Shown: positions 24,268-33,257 of the stretch, piece by piece | Numbering within the stretch: position 1 is the stretch's first letter | Layout of the letters: every line of letters starts with the position of its first letter | Source: Chloroherpetonaceae bacterium | GTDB lineage: Bacteria; Bacteroidota; Chlorobiia; Chlorobiales; Thermochlorobacteraceae | Length of the DNA: 47,428 bases | Assembly (NCBI GenBank): GCA_025055975.1 | Contig: JANWWM010000008.1 | Span: forward strand, 1 to 47,428 | Reading direction: 5' to 3' | Translations under genes and position numbers: made by a program | Notes under the pieces: generated by a model | What the model was told of the DNA's origin: nothing | The model's database searches: none | What the model saw: only the letters and a program-made list of their open reading frames with translations

Positions 24268-24810
24268 TTATTTTTCCGCCAACACGTAAGCCGCTTCCGC
24301 CTCGCCGCGCTTGATGGCTTCCAGCTCTTCTTTGAGTTCGCGTCGGGTTTTGCTGTCGAGCTTCTCGACGAAGAGTTCGCCGTTGAGGTGATCGAGTTCG
24401 TGCTGAATGACGCGCGAGACCAGCCCGTCGAATTCCTCAATGCGCTCCTTGAAGTCGCGGTCGCGGTATTTGAGCTTGATGATTTCGGGTCGCCAAACTT
24501 CTTCGCGCACGCCGGGAATCGAGAGGCAACCTTCTTCCATCAAGACTTCGCCTTTCGTCTCCAAAATTTGCGGATTGATGATGACCATCGGCGGAATGTG
24601 CTTGCATTCCTTGACGCAGGAGACATCGACGACCATCAAGCGAATCGAGACGCCCACTTGCGGCGCGGCAAGTCCGATGCCATTGGCTTGCGCCATCGTT
24701 TCGAACATATCGTCGATGAGCTTTTGAATCTTGTCGTCGACTTTCTTGATCGGTTTTGCGACTTTTTTGAGCACCGCGTCGCCGTAGGTGTAGATGGGTA
24801 GAATCGCCAT
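24268..24810 (-). CDS. def: Peptide deformylase
   Basis: Def removes the N-formyl group from new polypeptides at the ribosome and uses Fe2+ or another divalent metal. The 180 residues show motif I GIGLAAPQVG, motif II EGCLSIPG (metal Cys) and motif III QHELDHLNGELF (two metal His and catalytic Glu). A C-terminal basic extension (KTRRELKEELEAIKRGEAEA) is typical of Bacteroidota-type enzymes. It is closely spaced with purE (18 nt) and 57 nt downstream of the FG-GAP protein. Confidence 0.97.
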   Translation of the reverse strand: MAILPIYTYGDAVLKKVAKPIKKVDDKIQKLIDDMFETMAQANGIGLAAPQVGVSIRLMVVDVSCVKECKHIPPMVIINPQILETKGEVLMEEGCLSIPGVREEVWRPEIIKLKYRDRDFKERIEEFDGLVSRVIQHELDHLNGELFVEKLDSKTRRELKEELEAIKRGEAEAAYVLAEK

Positions 24811-24867
24811 ATCCGTTTGAATTTGCGTTTGATGGTTGGCTTAAAACGCCCGTCGTTCGCGCTTCGT

Positions 24868-26988
24868 TTATTTTTTGACGCGCAAGATGTCGAGCGTATG
24901 CAATTTCGCGTTGCTGACGAAAAGCGTCGAGCGATGTTTCAGCGAAGCGAGCGCGACGTCTTTTGCGACGACGTCGTTCAAGACGATTTTGGGCGCGTCG
25001 AATTCGTCTTTCGCTCTGCCGCGCAGCCAAAGCAACTCGGCGCGTTGATGTCGGCTGACGAGCAAATCGTCGCGCTCGTCGCCGTCGATGTCGCGCCATG
25101 CGATTAGGTCCGAGGCGCCGATTTTGGGGAAGTTAAAAATCGGCTTTGGTTGATGCAATCGTTCCGCGAGCAGCAGGAGCGCCGCCTTGTCGCTAGCGAC
25201 GAGAAAATCCGCCGTTTCGTTTTTGTTGATTCGGACGCAAAGTCGCTTGCCGTCTTGCGCGGCGAACCACCGAGGCAACGCATAGCGAGCCTCTTCCGCG
25301 AGGCGCAAGCGCGTTTTTTCCGCTTTGAGTTCATAGACGACGAGAGCCGCTTGGGATTTTTTGTCGGATTTCAACGCGACCAAAAGCGGCTTTTGTTTGA
25401 GCGTCGCGCTGGCGATGGCGACGATGTCTTCGGCGTTGATGGGTCGTTCAAGCATCAATTCGGAGGCGGAAAGCAGGCTGTCGTCGCCGACGGCGTAAAA
25501 GAGCAACTGCGGCACCGCCCCCGTCGATTGCGTTTCCAGCAGGGCGACGAGGGTCGCTGAATGTTCCGAAAGTCGCCAAAACGCCGCCGTCGATGCGCCC
25601 AAAGAAAAGAGCGATTGCGTTTGCGCGCGCGTTTGGTCGCGCCACAATCGAATCAGCGTCGTGGGCGAATTGGCGAGCGCGAACGTTTGACGAAGCGCGT
25701 CGCATCGCCAAAGCGAGACGATTTTTCCCGTTATCTCGATCGATGCTTCTCGCGTCGGTTGTCGCTCGAACGAGAGCCTATCGATGCGTCCGTATTTGTT
25801 GCAACTCACCAACGCTTGCTTTTGCGAGGCGGAGATGGCGATGCGTTCAGGTTCGCCGCTCGTGGCGAGCCGTTCCGCGCTTTCGGTTTCGTAATGCGAG
25901 GCGGAATAGACCACCAATTTCCCCGCGCGACGTTCCGAACAGATGATTTCGGGTCTGCCGTCGGCGTTCAGGTCGGCGACGGCGACGCTCGATGCGAGGT
26001 CGGCGAAAGCGATCACGAAGCTCTCGGAAAATTTCGCCGACGCTTGTCCAAAGTGAATCGTGAAGGCTTGACCGTCGCAGAGTCCGATGTCCATCAAGCC
26101 ATCGTGATTGAAATCCTCGACGAAAAGGCTCGTTGGATTTTCAAGGGTCTCGAGTCGCGCGGGCGCGGCTCCCGTTTCCACGCCCACATCGAAGATCGTT
26201 TCGACAATCGTCTTTTGATTCGGGATGGCTTGCGCGACGACGAGGTCGAGCAGTCCGTTTTTGTTGAAGTCGGCGCTTGCGGCGAGCGCAATGGGTTCTG
26301 AGCAACGAATCGGGAAAGGCGAAAAGGGCGCGGCGCGATTGAGCCAGAGCGCGTTTTCGCCGAGCGCTTGCGTGAAGAAGTCGCTCGATGGCGCGTTGGG
26401 CACGATGAGTTCGGCGACGCGATGCGACAGCGGCACGGGTTCTTCTTTCGAAAATCCGCCTTTTGAGGCAAACCAAAACGTCGTGAGACGTCCGCTTTGG
26501 GCGCGCGCGAAAATTTGACGTTTGCCGTTGGCGCGACGAGGAGGGAGATACAGCCGCTCCGCGCCGCTCGCAAGGACAAGTTCGGCTTTCTTTTTGAAAA
26601 CGAGCCTGCGACCTCGTCGCGTCGCCGTCCAGACTTCGGCGCGTTCAGGCGGCGCGGTCAGCATCAGCAAATCCGCGCCTCTTTGACTCGTCAGGTCGGC
26701 AGAGAGAAGCGTTCGAACGCGGTTGCGCAAAGACGCGCGCTGCGGCGCGTAAAACGAAAGCCTGCCCTCGGCGCGCAATGTCAGGAGCGCGCGTTCCGAG
26801 ACGCTCAACCCCGCAAGGTCGGCGAATCCATCGCCGTCAAAATCGCCCGCGACGATTTTGCTCAACGCCCCCGTTTTTGCGATTTCGTAGCGGTAGTAAC
26901 ACGGCGCGAGCGCGGAGTTGGCTCGCGTCGCCAACGGCGCGGCAGTCAGCGTCAGAAGCGTCAAACTTGCAAGCAGACAAACGCGCAT
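24868..26988 (-). CDS. Exported FG-GAP/VCBS repeat protein (706 aa)
   Basis: After a signal peptide (MRVCLLASLTLLTLTAAPLA), the protein carries at least five FG-GAP/VCBS calcium-binding-type loops: GDFDGDGFADLAGL (about 49-62), ADFNKNGLLDLVVAQ, EDFNHDGLMDIGLCDG, ADLNADGRPEIIC and RDIDGDERDDLLVSR. The spacing suggests a seven-bladed beta propeller. Such secreted proteins bind calcium and mediate surface or substrate interactions. I chose ATG 26988 because GAGGA precedes it; ATG 27006 is an alternative. It ends with an ordinary LDILRVKK and has no type IX sorting domain. It leads a minus-strand run with def and purE and diverges from apt. Confidence 0.8.
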   Translation of the reverse strand: MRVCLLASLTLLTLTAAPLATRANSALAPCYYRYEIAKTGALSKIVAGDFDGDGFADLAGLSVSERALLTLRAEGRLSFYAPQRASLRNRVRTLLSADLTSQRGADLLMLTAPPERAEVWTATRRGRRLVFKKKAELVLASGAERLYLPPRRANGKRQIFARAQSGRLTTFWFASKGGFSKEEPVPLSHRVAELIVPNAPSSDFFTQALGENALWLNRAAPFSPFPIRCSEPIALAASADFNKNGLLDLVVAQAIPNQKTIVETIFDVGVETGAAPARLETLENPTSLFVEDFNHDGLMDIGLCDGQAFTIHFGQASAKFSESFVIAFADLASSVAVADLNADGRPEIICSERRAGKLVVYSASHYETESAERLATSGEPERIAISASQKQALVSCNKYGRIDRLSFERQPTREASIEITGKIVSLWRCDALRQTFALANSPTTLIRLWRDQTRAQTQSLFSLGASTAAFWRLSEHSATLVALLETQSTGAVPQLLFYAVGDDSLLSASELMLERPINAEDIVAIASATLKQKPLLVALKSDKKSQAALVVYELKAEKTRLRLAEEARYALPRWFAAQDGKRLCVRINKNETADFLVASDKAALLLLAERLHQPKPIFNFPKIGASDLIAWRDIDGDERDDLLVSRHQRAELLWLRGRAKDEFDAPKIVLNDVVAKDVALASLKHRSTLFVSNAKLHTLDILRVKK

Positions 26989-27172
26989 CTTGTCCTCGCT
27001 CAACATCTTGCGCTCAAAATTCCGTTCAAACGTTCGCGTTTGGGAAACAATGGAGGTTAGGTTGAAAGCCAATCGCGTCGAAAGCGACGCAAAGATAGCG
27101 ATTTTGCGCGAGAGCGCGGAGACCTGATTGGTCAAGCGCGCCGACGCGAACCGAATCTTCAATCGTGGCGCG

Positions 27173-27180
27173 TATATTTG
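27173..27180 (+). promoter_or_regulatory. Candidate -7 box upstream of apt
   Basis: TATATTTG matches the Bacteroidota -7 consensus TAnnTTTG at every fixed position and lies 36 nt before the apt ATG, a fitting leader length. No clear -33 TTG box was found at the usual distance. If this lineage uses a more ordinary sigma-70, the match could be chance. Confidence 0.3.
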
Positions 27181-27216
27181 GGCGCAAAAACCATCAACCT
27201 TAACTCTTGCGTTGAA

Positions 27217-27783
27217 ATGCCAACCAAGAAACTTTCCGCCGCCGAAAAAAACTTTCGAGCCTTCGCCAAGCGCTTCGAGAAAAACCTCCGCAACGTGCCC
27301 GATTTTCCAAAGCCCGGCATTTTGTTCAAAGACATCACCACCGTTCTCAAAAACAAAAAACTTTTCGGCGAAACCGTCCAACAACTCGCCAAACGATACG
27401 AGGGCAAGAAAATCGACAAAATCGTTTCCGTCGAGTCGCGCGGGTTCATTTTTGGCGCGGCTCTCGCTTACGAACTCGGCGCGGGATTCGTGCCCGTCCG
27501 CAAGCCCAACAAATTGCCCGCCGAAAAGTTGCGCGAAGAATACGCCCTCGAATACGGAACGGACGCGCTCGAAATTCACGTCGATGCCATCAAAAAGGGC
27601 GAAAAAATCTTGATTCACGACGACGTGTTGGCGACGGGCGGCACGGCGGCGGCGACCGCAAGGCTCGTCGAACGCTTGGGCGGAAAGGTCGTTGGCGCAT
27701 GTTTTCTCATCGAACTCGCCTTTCTGAACGGACGCGAAAAGTTGCCAAACCTCGACGTGCTCTCGCTCATCAAAGTCTCTTAA
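27217..27783 (+). CDS. apt: Adenine phosphoribosyltransferase
   Basis: Apt salvages adenine to AMP with PRPP. The 188 residues contain the family N-terminus VPDFPKPGILFKDITTVLKN, VSVESRGFIFGAALAYELGAG, KPNKLPAEKL and the PRPP loop EKILIHDDVLATGGTAAA (about residues 128-145). It is about five residues longer than E. coli Apt, at the N-terminus. ATG 27217 was selected; the frame is open further upstream from a TTG at 27178. It is followed by folD after 15 nt, and then alr and a sensor kinase, giving a likely operon of salvage, one-carbon and cell-wall functions. Confidence 0.96.
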   Translation: MPTKKLSAAEKNFRAFAKRFEKNLRNVPDFPKPGILFKDITTVLKNKKLFGETVQQLAKRYEGKKIDKIVSVESRGFIFGAALAYELGAGFVPVRKPNKLPAEKLREEYALEYGTDALEIHVDAIKKGEKILIHDDVLATGGTAAATARLVERLGGKVVGACFLIELAFLNGREKLPNLDVLSLIKVS

Positions 27784-27798
27784 CGCCAAAAACCATCA

Positions 27799-28695
27799 AT
27801 GCTTCTCATCGACGGCAAAGCCATCGCGGAACAAATCAAATCCGAACTCAAAACGAAGGTCGAGGACTACAAGCGGCGCGTTGGCAAGGTTGCGGGGCTT
27901 TCGGTCATCATCGTTGGCGACAATCCCGCCTCGCAAGTCTATGTGCGCAACAAAGCCAAATCGTGCGTCGAAATCGGCATGCGCTCCGAAGTCATCGAGT
28001 TGCCCGCGAGCGTTTCGCAAGCCGACCTGATCGAGAAAATCGGCGAACTCAATCGCAATCCCGACGTGCACGGCATTTTGGTTCAACAGCCGTTGCCGAA
28101 GCACATCGACGAGTTCGCGGTTACGCTCGCCATCGCGCCCGAAAAAGACGTCGACGGATTTCACCCCGAAAACGTAGGCAAACTCTGCATTGGACGTTTG
28201 GACGATTGTTTCGTTTCTTGCACGCCGTTTGGGGTGGTGGAGTTGTTGAAACGCTGCGAGATTGAAACCGAAGGCAAGCATTGCGTCGTCGTCGGGCGGA
28301 GCAACATCGTCGGCAAGCCGATGGCGAATTTGATGATGCAGAAGCTCAAAGGAATGAACGCGACGGTAACCGTTTGCCACTCTGCCACGCCAAACGTCGC
28401 CGAGTTTACGCGCCAAGCCGACATTCTCGTCGCCGCAATGGGCAAGGCGCGGTTCATCACGGCGGAGATGGTCAAACCTGGCGCGGTCGTCATTGATGTC
28501 GGCATCAATCAAATCGACGACCCGACGAAAAAGACGGGCAAACGGCTCGTGGGCGACGTGGATTTCGACGGCGTTTCGAAAATCGCCTCCGCCATCACGC
28601 CCGTGCCCGGCGGCGTGGGACCAATGACCATCGCCATGTTGCTCGCCAACGCGATGAAATCGTTTGAACGCCATCACGGCTTGAAACCTTCATAA
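27799..28695 (+). CDS. folD: Bifunctional methylenetetrahydrofolate dehydrogenase/cyclohydrolase
   Basis: FolD interconverts 5,10-methylene-THF, 5,10-methenyl-THF and 10-formyl-THF, feeding PurH. The 298-residue protein contains SQVYVRNKAKSC (the Tyr-x3-Lys catalytic pair), VQQPLPKHID, PEKDVDGFHP, the NADP fold VVGRSNIVGKPMANLM and the C-terminal signature TPVPGGVGPMTIAMLLANA. The length and all motifs are standard. It lies 15 nt after apt and 11 nt before alr. Confidence 0.97.
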   Translation: MLLIDGKAIAEQIKSELKTKVEDYKRRVGKVAGLSVIIVGDNPASQVYVRNKAKSCVEIGMRSEVIELPASVSQADLIEKIGELNRNPDVHGILVQQPLPKHIDEFAVTLAIAPEKDVDGFHPENVGKLCIGRLDDCFVSCTPFGVVELLKRCEIETEGKHCVVVGRSNIVGKPMANLMMQKLKGMNATVTVCHSATPNVAEFTRQADILVAAMGKARFITAEMVKPGAVVIDVGINQIDDPTKKTGKRLVGDVDFDGVSKIASAITPVPGGVGPMTIAMLLANAMKSFERHHGLKPS

Positions 28696-28706
28696 TCCAA
28701 CGTTCA

Positions 28707-29885
28707 ATGTCTCAATTTTCAACGCTGGCGCCCGTTCAAGACTGTTTGGCGAAGATCGAATCCGCAAGCGACGCGCCGTCGCTTTCGGAAGCCTTGATTT
28801 CGCTTGGAAACTTGCGCCACAACGTCCGCGAGGTCAAGCGTCTTGTCGGCAAGGAGCGACGCATCATGGCGATCGTGAAAGCCAATGCGTATTCGCACGG
28901 CATCGATCTCGTCGCGCCGACCCTCGTCGCCGAAGGCGTGAGAGATTTCGGCGTGGCGAACATCAACGAGGCGATTCAACTGCGCAAACTCCTGGACGAC
29001 GAGTCGGTTCAAATTCTCGCCTTCGCCTCGCCGCTTCTGCCGCAATTGGAACTCTACGTCAAGCACGACGTCGCGCTGTGTTTGGGCGATTTCGAGACGA
29101 TGCGCCTTGCGGAAGCCATCGCTCAAAAGTTCGGAAAGCCCATCAACGCGCATCTGAAGATCGACACGGGAATGGGACGGTTGGGAGTTGCGCCCAAAGA
29201 CGCGCTCGCGCTCGCCGAAGCCGTCGAGCGTTCCGAGCATTTGAACTTGCAAGCCGTCTTCACGCACTTCGCATCGAGCGATTCCGACCGAGCCTTCACG
29301 CGCCATCAACTTTCGCTCTACAAATCGCTCGTCGCCGAAATCGAGCGTCGTTTGGGGCGAAGCCTTTTGAAGCACGCGGCAAATAGCGGCGCGGTCATCT
29401 CGGAAAGGGAGTCTTACTTCGATATGGTGCGCCCTGGAATTTTGCTCTACGGCTACGCGCCCAGAACCGACCTCCAATCGTCGCTTTCCCTAAAGCCCGT
29501 GATGCAGTTGCAAGCGAAGGTGATTTTCGTCAAGACCGTCGAGCGCGGCGCGAGCATCAGTTACGGACGCAAGTGGAGAGCTCCGCGTCGAACCCGCATC
29601 GCCACGATTGCCATCGGATACTACGATGGCTATCATCGCAACCTCACGAACAAAGCCAAAGTGAGCATCAACGGCAAGTTCTACGACCAAGTGGGCGCGG
29701 TAACGATGGACGCGATTATGGCGAACTTGGGCAACGATACGTCCGTGCGAACGGGCGATACCGCCGTGCTGTTCGGTTGGAGCGAAGGATGCGGCGCGAA
29801 CGTGCTTGCCGACAAAGAAGGCGCGATCGTCTACGAACTTTTGTGCTCCGTTTCGCCAAGAGTGCGCCGCGTCGCCGTCGAATGA
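28707..29885 (+). CDS. alr: Alanine racemase
   Basis: Alr makes D-alanine for peptidoglycan with pyridoxal phosphate. The 392 residues show the PLP lysine Lys58 in RRIMAIVKANAYSHG, the substrate-region HLKIDTGMGRLG, FDMVRPGILLYGY, and the second catalytic base in ASISYGRKWRAPRRTRIATIAIGYYDGYHR. The N-terminus carries about 25 residues before SLSEALISLGNLRHN that have no clear counterpart in E. coli Alr; a later start is possible but none is better placed. It is 11 nt after folD and 34 nt before the histidine kinase. Confidence 0.95.
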   Translation: MSQFSTLAPVQDCLAKIESASDAPSLSEALISLGNLRHNVREVKRLVGKERRIMAIVKANAYSHGIDLVAPTLVAEGVRDFGVANINEAIQLRKLLDDESVQILAFASPLLPQLELYVKHDVALCLGDFETMRLAEAIAQKFGKPINAHLKIDTGMGRLGVAPKDALALAEAVERSEHLNLQAVFTHFASSDSDRAFTRHQLSLYKSLVAEIERRLGRSLLKHAANSGAVISERESYFDMVRPGILLYGYAPRTDLQSSLSLKPVMQLQAKVIFVKTVERGASISYGRKWRAPRRTRIATIAIGYYDGYHRNLTNKAKVSINGKFYDQVGAVTMDAIMANLGNDTSVRTGDTAVLFGWSEGCGANVLADKEGAIVYELLCSVSPRVRRVAVE

Positions 29886-29919
29886 AGTTCCGAGTCGCAG
29901 TTAATCGAATCTCCCAACG

Positions 29920-31371
29920 ATGATGCGGAAAATTCTAAAACTCGAAACGGGCAGCGTCGCCCTTCTTGCGCTTTCCATTGCGGCGTTGCTCGCCGTTCAG
30001 GTCGTCTCGTTTCGAAACGGCGAGCGCATAGACGATCTTTTCCAGCGTCAAATCAAAAGCCGCAATCTCGTATTGGCGTTGGAACGATGCCTTTCGCTCA
30101 TCAAGGACGCGGAAACCGGACAGCGCGGTTATTTGCTCACGGGCGACGAGGGTTACCTTCAACCCTACTACGCCGCGCTCAAAAGTCTCGATGAAACGAT
30201 GCGCTTTCTTCAAGGCGAATTGGAGAAAGATTCCAAGTCGGCGAGGAAATTCGACGAGATTCAAACGTATCTCGGCGAGAAGTTGCAAGAAGCGCGCGAG
30301 ACGATTCAACTGCGGCGCGACAGCACGTTCGAGGCGGCGGTTAGGCTCGTGATGTCGGACAAGGGCAAAATCACGATGGATAATCTGCGCCTCGTCTTCT
30401 CCGAACTCATCGCCGACGAGCAAAACAAGATGAGTTTTTGCGTCTCCGAAACTCAACGCTCGAACAATCATTCCAAGACGCTCACGCTGATTGGTGGCGC
30501 GTTTGCGTTGGCGACGCTCGTCGCCGCTTTCGCGCTCGCGTTTGCGAAAAATCAACGCCTGCGCGACGCTCAACTCTCGCTTCAACGCGCCAACGAGCGA
30601 TTGGAGGCGCAAAACGAATCTCTCCAAAAAGCCAAACTCGTTCAAGACGAGGTGTTTGATTTCGCCGCGCACGACGTCAAGAACATTATCCAAACCATCT
30701 TGTTGGCGGCGCAAACGCTCAAAGCCAAAGTTCCAAACAACGACGTCGTGTCGCGCTACGGCTCCGCCATTGAACGCGAAGCGAAACGCATCACGGACTT
30801 AATCAACGAGCTTTTGCTTAGCGCGCAAACCGAGTCGCTCACGCCGCTGAAACTGGAAAAAAGCGAAGTCGATGTCGGAACGTATGTCAAGCTCGTCTGC
30901 GATCTCCTTTCAATGCAAGCCGAAAGGAAAAAGCAAACCATCTCCGTCGAAGTCGAAGGCGCGTGCAAAACTCTCGCCGACAAAAATAGCCTCAAAATCA
31001 TCGTCGAGAATCTCGTGAGCAACGCCATCAAATACAGTCCCGAAGGCAAATCCATTCGCGTCAATGTGTGGAAGGATATGAAAAACGTTTATGTCAAAGT
31101 GAGCGACGAGGGTTTAGGCTTCTCCGACGAAGAGAAGGACAAACTGTTCAAGCGATTTCAGAAACTTTCCGCGCGTCCGACGGGCAACGAAATCTCGACG
31201 GGCTTGGGGCTTTCCATCACGAAGCATCTTGTCGAACTGCACGGAGGGCGCGTCTGGGCGGAAAGCGCGGGCAGAAATCAAGGCGCGATGTTCGTCGTCG
31301 AATTGCCGCTGTCGCAAGCCCGCGAAACCTTGCAAAGCGTCGCAAACGACGACGATCGCAACGCTCAATAG
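29920..31371 (+). CDS. CHASE3-domain sensor histidine kinase
   Basis: The 483 residues have a membrane helix (about 12-29), a periplasmic CHASE3 domain with its signature AETGQRGYLLTGDEGYLQPY (64-83), a second helix (about 189-208), a coiled linker (215-242), the phosphoacceptor box FAAHDVKNIIQ (His251), the N box IVENLVSNAIKYSP (361-374), DEGLGF and the G2 box TGLGLSITKHLVELHGGRVW. The kinase should autophosphorylate on a ligand or envelope signal. No response regulator adjoins it; the two-receiver protein at 35619 is 4.2 kb away. Two adjacent ATGs (29920, 29923) are possible starts. Its 3' end overlaps the convergent SDR gene by 7 nt. Confidence 0.92.
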   Translation: MMRKILKLETGSVALLALSIAALLAVQVVSFRNGERIDDLFQRQIKSRNLVLALERCLSLIKDAETGQRGYLLTGDEGYLQPYYAALKSLDETMRFLQGELEKDSKSARKFDEIQTYLGEKLQEARETIQLRRDSTFEAAVRLVMSDKGKITMDNLRLVFSELIADEQNKMSFCVSETQRSNNHSKTLTLIGGAFALATLVAAFALAFAKNQRLRDAQLSLQRANERLEAQNESLQKAKLVQDEVFDFAAHDVKNIIQTILLAAQTLKAKVPNNDVVSRYGSAIEREAKRITDLINELLLSAQTESLTPLKLEKSEVDVGTYVKLVCDLLSMQAERKKQTISVEVEGACKTLADKNSLKIIVENLVSNAIKYSPEGKSIRVNVWKDMKNVYVKVSDEGLGFSDEEKDKLFKRFQKLSARPTGNEISTGLGLSITKHLVELHGGRVWAESAGRNQGAMFVVELPLSQARETLQSVANDDDRNAQ

Positions 31372-32183
31372 GCGGTTCGATCGATCTTGCCGAAAAATTT
31401 TCGGAACGGATAGCTCAGAAGCAACCACTGCGAGCGCGGGCGGCTCAACGCCGAGAGAAAGACTTTGGTTTTGCCGTCGCTCCAACTCGACGCGAGTTTG
31501 ACGGCGAGCGTCGCCGCAACGCTCGGCGGTTGCGCGAAGATGTCGAGAACTTTCTCAAATGCTTGCATTCGTTTCGAAAGTTCAGGCGAAGGCGAGCGCA
31601 AGCCCAAAATCTCCGTGCGCACGATGCCGGGATTGAGAAGCATAATGTCGACCCCCGTGCCCGCGTATTCTTCGGAGAGCGACATCGTGAGGCGATAAAT
31701 CGCCGCCTTCGACGAGCCATAGCCGCTGATGAACGGCGTGTTGAAGCGTCCCGCGCCCGCGCCCGCCATGTTGATGATTTTGCCCTTGCCGCGCTTCAAA
31801 AAATAGGGCAGAACGGCGCGACACCCGTGATACGTGCCTTTGAGATTCGTCTCGATGGGCGCATACCACGCTTCGAGGGGCGCGTTGATGATGCGCTCGA
31901 AAGGCTCGGCGACCCCCGCGTTGTTGACGAGAATATCGAGCGCGCCAAATCGCTCGATGGCAAATTCAATCAAGGCTTCGACCTGACGATAGTCGCTCAC
32001 GTCGCAGGCTTTTCCCGCCGCGTTGGGCGAATCGAACTCGGCGAGCGTTTTGTCGATGTGCGCCGAATGGCGCGACGAGATTACGACTTTCGCGCCCTCG
32101 TCCAAAAAGCGTTTGGCGATGGCTTTTCCGATGCCCTTCGTCGAACCCGTAACGATGGCGATTTTTCCGAGCAGTTTTTTCAT
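31365..32183 (-). CDS. Short-chain dehydrogenase/reductase
   Basis: This 272-residue SDR has TGSTKGIGKAIAKRF (cofactor loop), NNAGVAEPFERI, and YGSSKAAIYRLT (YxxxK). VISSRHSAHIDK after the second strand suggests NADP preference. The catalytic Ser is replaced by a small-residue stretch (INMAGAGAGRFNTPF), as in some SDRs with altered activity. The C-terminal 45 residues (SWSDGKTKVFLSALSRPRSQ and after) are hydrophobic and basic and could touch the membrane. The substrate is unknown. It stands alone, diverging from murQ over 153 nt. Confidence 0.85.
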   Translation of the reverse strand: MKKLLGKIAIVTGSTKGIGKAIAKRFLDEGAKVVISSRHSAHIDKTLAEFDSPNAAGKACDVSDYRQVEALIEFAIERFGALDILVNNAGVAEPFERIINAPLEAWYAPIETNLKGTYHGCRAVLPYFLKRGKGKIINMAGAGAGRFNTPFISGYGSSKAAIYRLTMSLSEEYAGTGVDIMLLNPGIVRTEILGLRSPSPELSKRMQAFEKVLDIFAQPPSVAATLAVKLASSWSDGKTKVFLSALSRPRSQWLLLSYPFRKFFGKIDRTAY

Positions 32184-32336
32184 TGATTGACGCCAAGTTG
32201 GTTTTTGAAAAGCCTATCGGGCGAATGCCCGACGCGCGAATTTAACTCGCTCGATGACGACGACGCATCGCGCCAAGTCGCCTTGATGGCGAGCCGCGTC
32301 GTTTGATTAGATTTCGTTTCGCAACGGCGTTCTCAA

Positions 32337-33248
32337 ATGAAATCCAAAGTCTTATTCGACGAACTTTCCAAACTTCTCACCGAGCAACTCAATCCCAACG
32401 CGAGCCGCATCGACGAGCTATCGCCGCTTGAAATCGCGCGGCTCATCAACGAAGAGGACAAAAAGGTCGCGCTTGCCGTCGAGAAAGAACTGCCGCAAAT
32501 CGCCAAAGCGATGGAATTGGTCGCCGACGCTTTTCGCAAGGGCGGTCGGCTGATTTACGTCGGCGCGGGCACGAGCGGCAGGCTTGGCATTTTAGATGCG
32601 TCGGAATGCCCGCCCACGTTTGGCGCAAAACCCTCGCAAGTGCAAGGCATCATCGCGGGCGGAAAAAAAGCGGTCTTCAAAAGCGTCGAGGGCGCGGAGG
32701 ACGACGAGCGAGGCGCCATCAAGGACTTCAAGCGGATTCGGCTCAACGCGCGCGACGTCGTGTGCGGCATTAGCGCCTCCAAGCGCACGCCCTTCGTCAT
32801 CGGCGCGCTCCGATACGCCCGAAAAATCGGCGCGAAAACGATTTTCCTCGCCTCCAATCCCGACGTCAAAGAAAAAGCCACGGTCGTGATTCGAACCCTC
32901 GTCGGACCCGAAGTCATTATGGGATCGACGCGAATGAAAGCGGGCACGTCGCACAAAATGGTCTTGAACATGATTTCGACGGGCGCGATGATTCTGTGCG
33001 GCAAAACGTTCGGCAACATGATGATAGACCTGCACCCGACGAATCAAAAACTCATCGAGCGCGCCAAGCGAATTTTTATGTTGGCGACGGGCGACGACTA
33101 CGAGAGCGCCGAGGCGCATTTGAAAAAAGCGGGCGGAAAACTCAAAACCGCCCTCGTGATGCGGCTTGCGGGCGTATCGAGAAAAGAAGCCGAAGCGCGA
33201 CTGAAAAAAGCCAACGGCTTCGCCAAGCGCGCCATCGCGGGCGATTGA
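32337..33248 (+). CDS. murQ: N-acetylmuramic acid 6-phosphate etherase
   Basis: MurQ cleaves the lactyl ether of MurNAc 6-phosphate to GlcNAc 6-phosphate during peptidoglycan recycling in the cytoplasm. The 303-residue SIS-domain protein contains RLIYVGAGTSGRLGILDASE (71-90) followed by CPPTFG; Glu90 corresponds to E. coli Glu83. VIMGSTRMKAGTSHKMVLNM and GKTFGNMMIDLHPTNQKL follow. No murP or anmK is nearby, so the MurNAc-6P source is not shown. A possible TAGATTTC box at 32308-32315 precedes the start by 21 nt. It converges on the GH57 gene with 9 nt between. Confidence 0.95.
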   Translation: MKSKVLFDELSKLLTEQLNPNASRIDELSPLEIARLINEEDKKVALAVEKELPQIAKAMELVADAFRKGGRLIYVGAGTSGRLGILDASECPPTFGAKPSQVQGIIAGGKKAVFKSVEGAEDDERGAIKDFKRIRLNARDVVCGISASKRTPFVIGALRYARKIGAKTIFLASNPDVKEKATVVIRTLVGPEVIMGSTRMKAGTSHKMVLNMISTGAMILCGKTFGNMMIDLHPTNQKLIERAKRIFMLATGDDYESAEAHLKKAGGKLKTALVMRLAGVSRKEAEARLKKANGFAKRAIAGD

Positions 33249-33257
33249 GCCGTCAAC

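Noticed and set aside
26989-27789. 267-codon N-terminal extension of the FG-GAP protein
   Set aside because: The extension runs antisense through apt and precedes an obvious signal peptide with a ribosome site at 26988.
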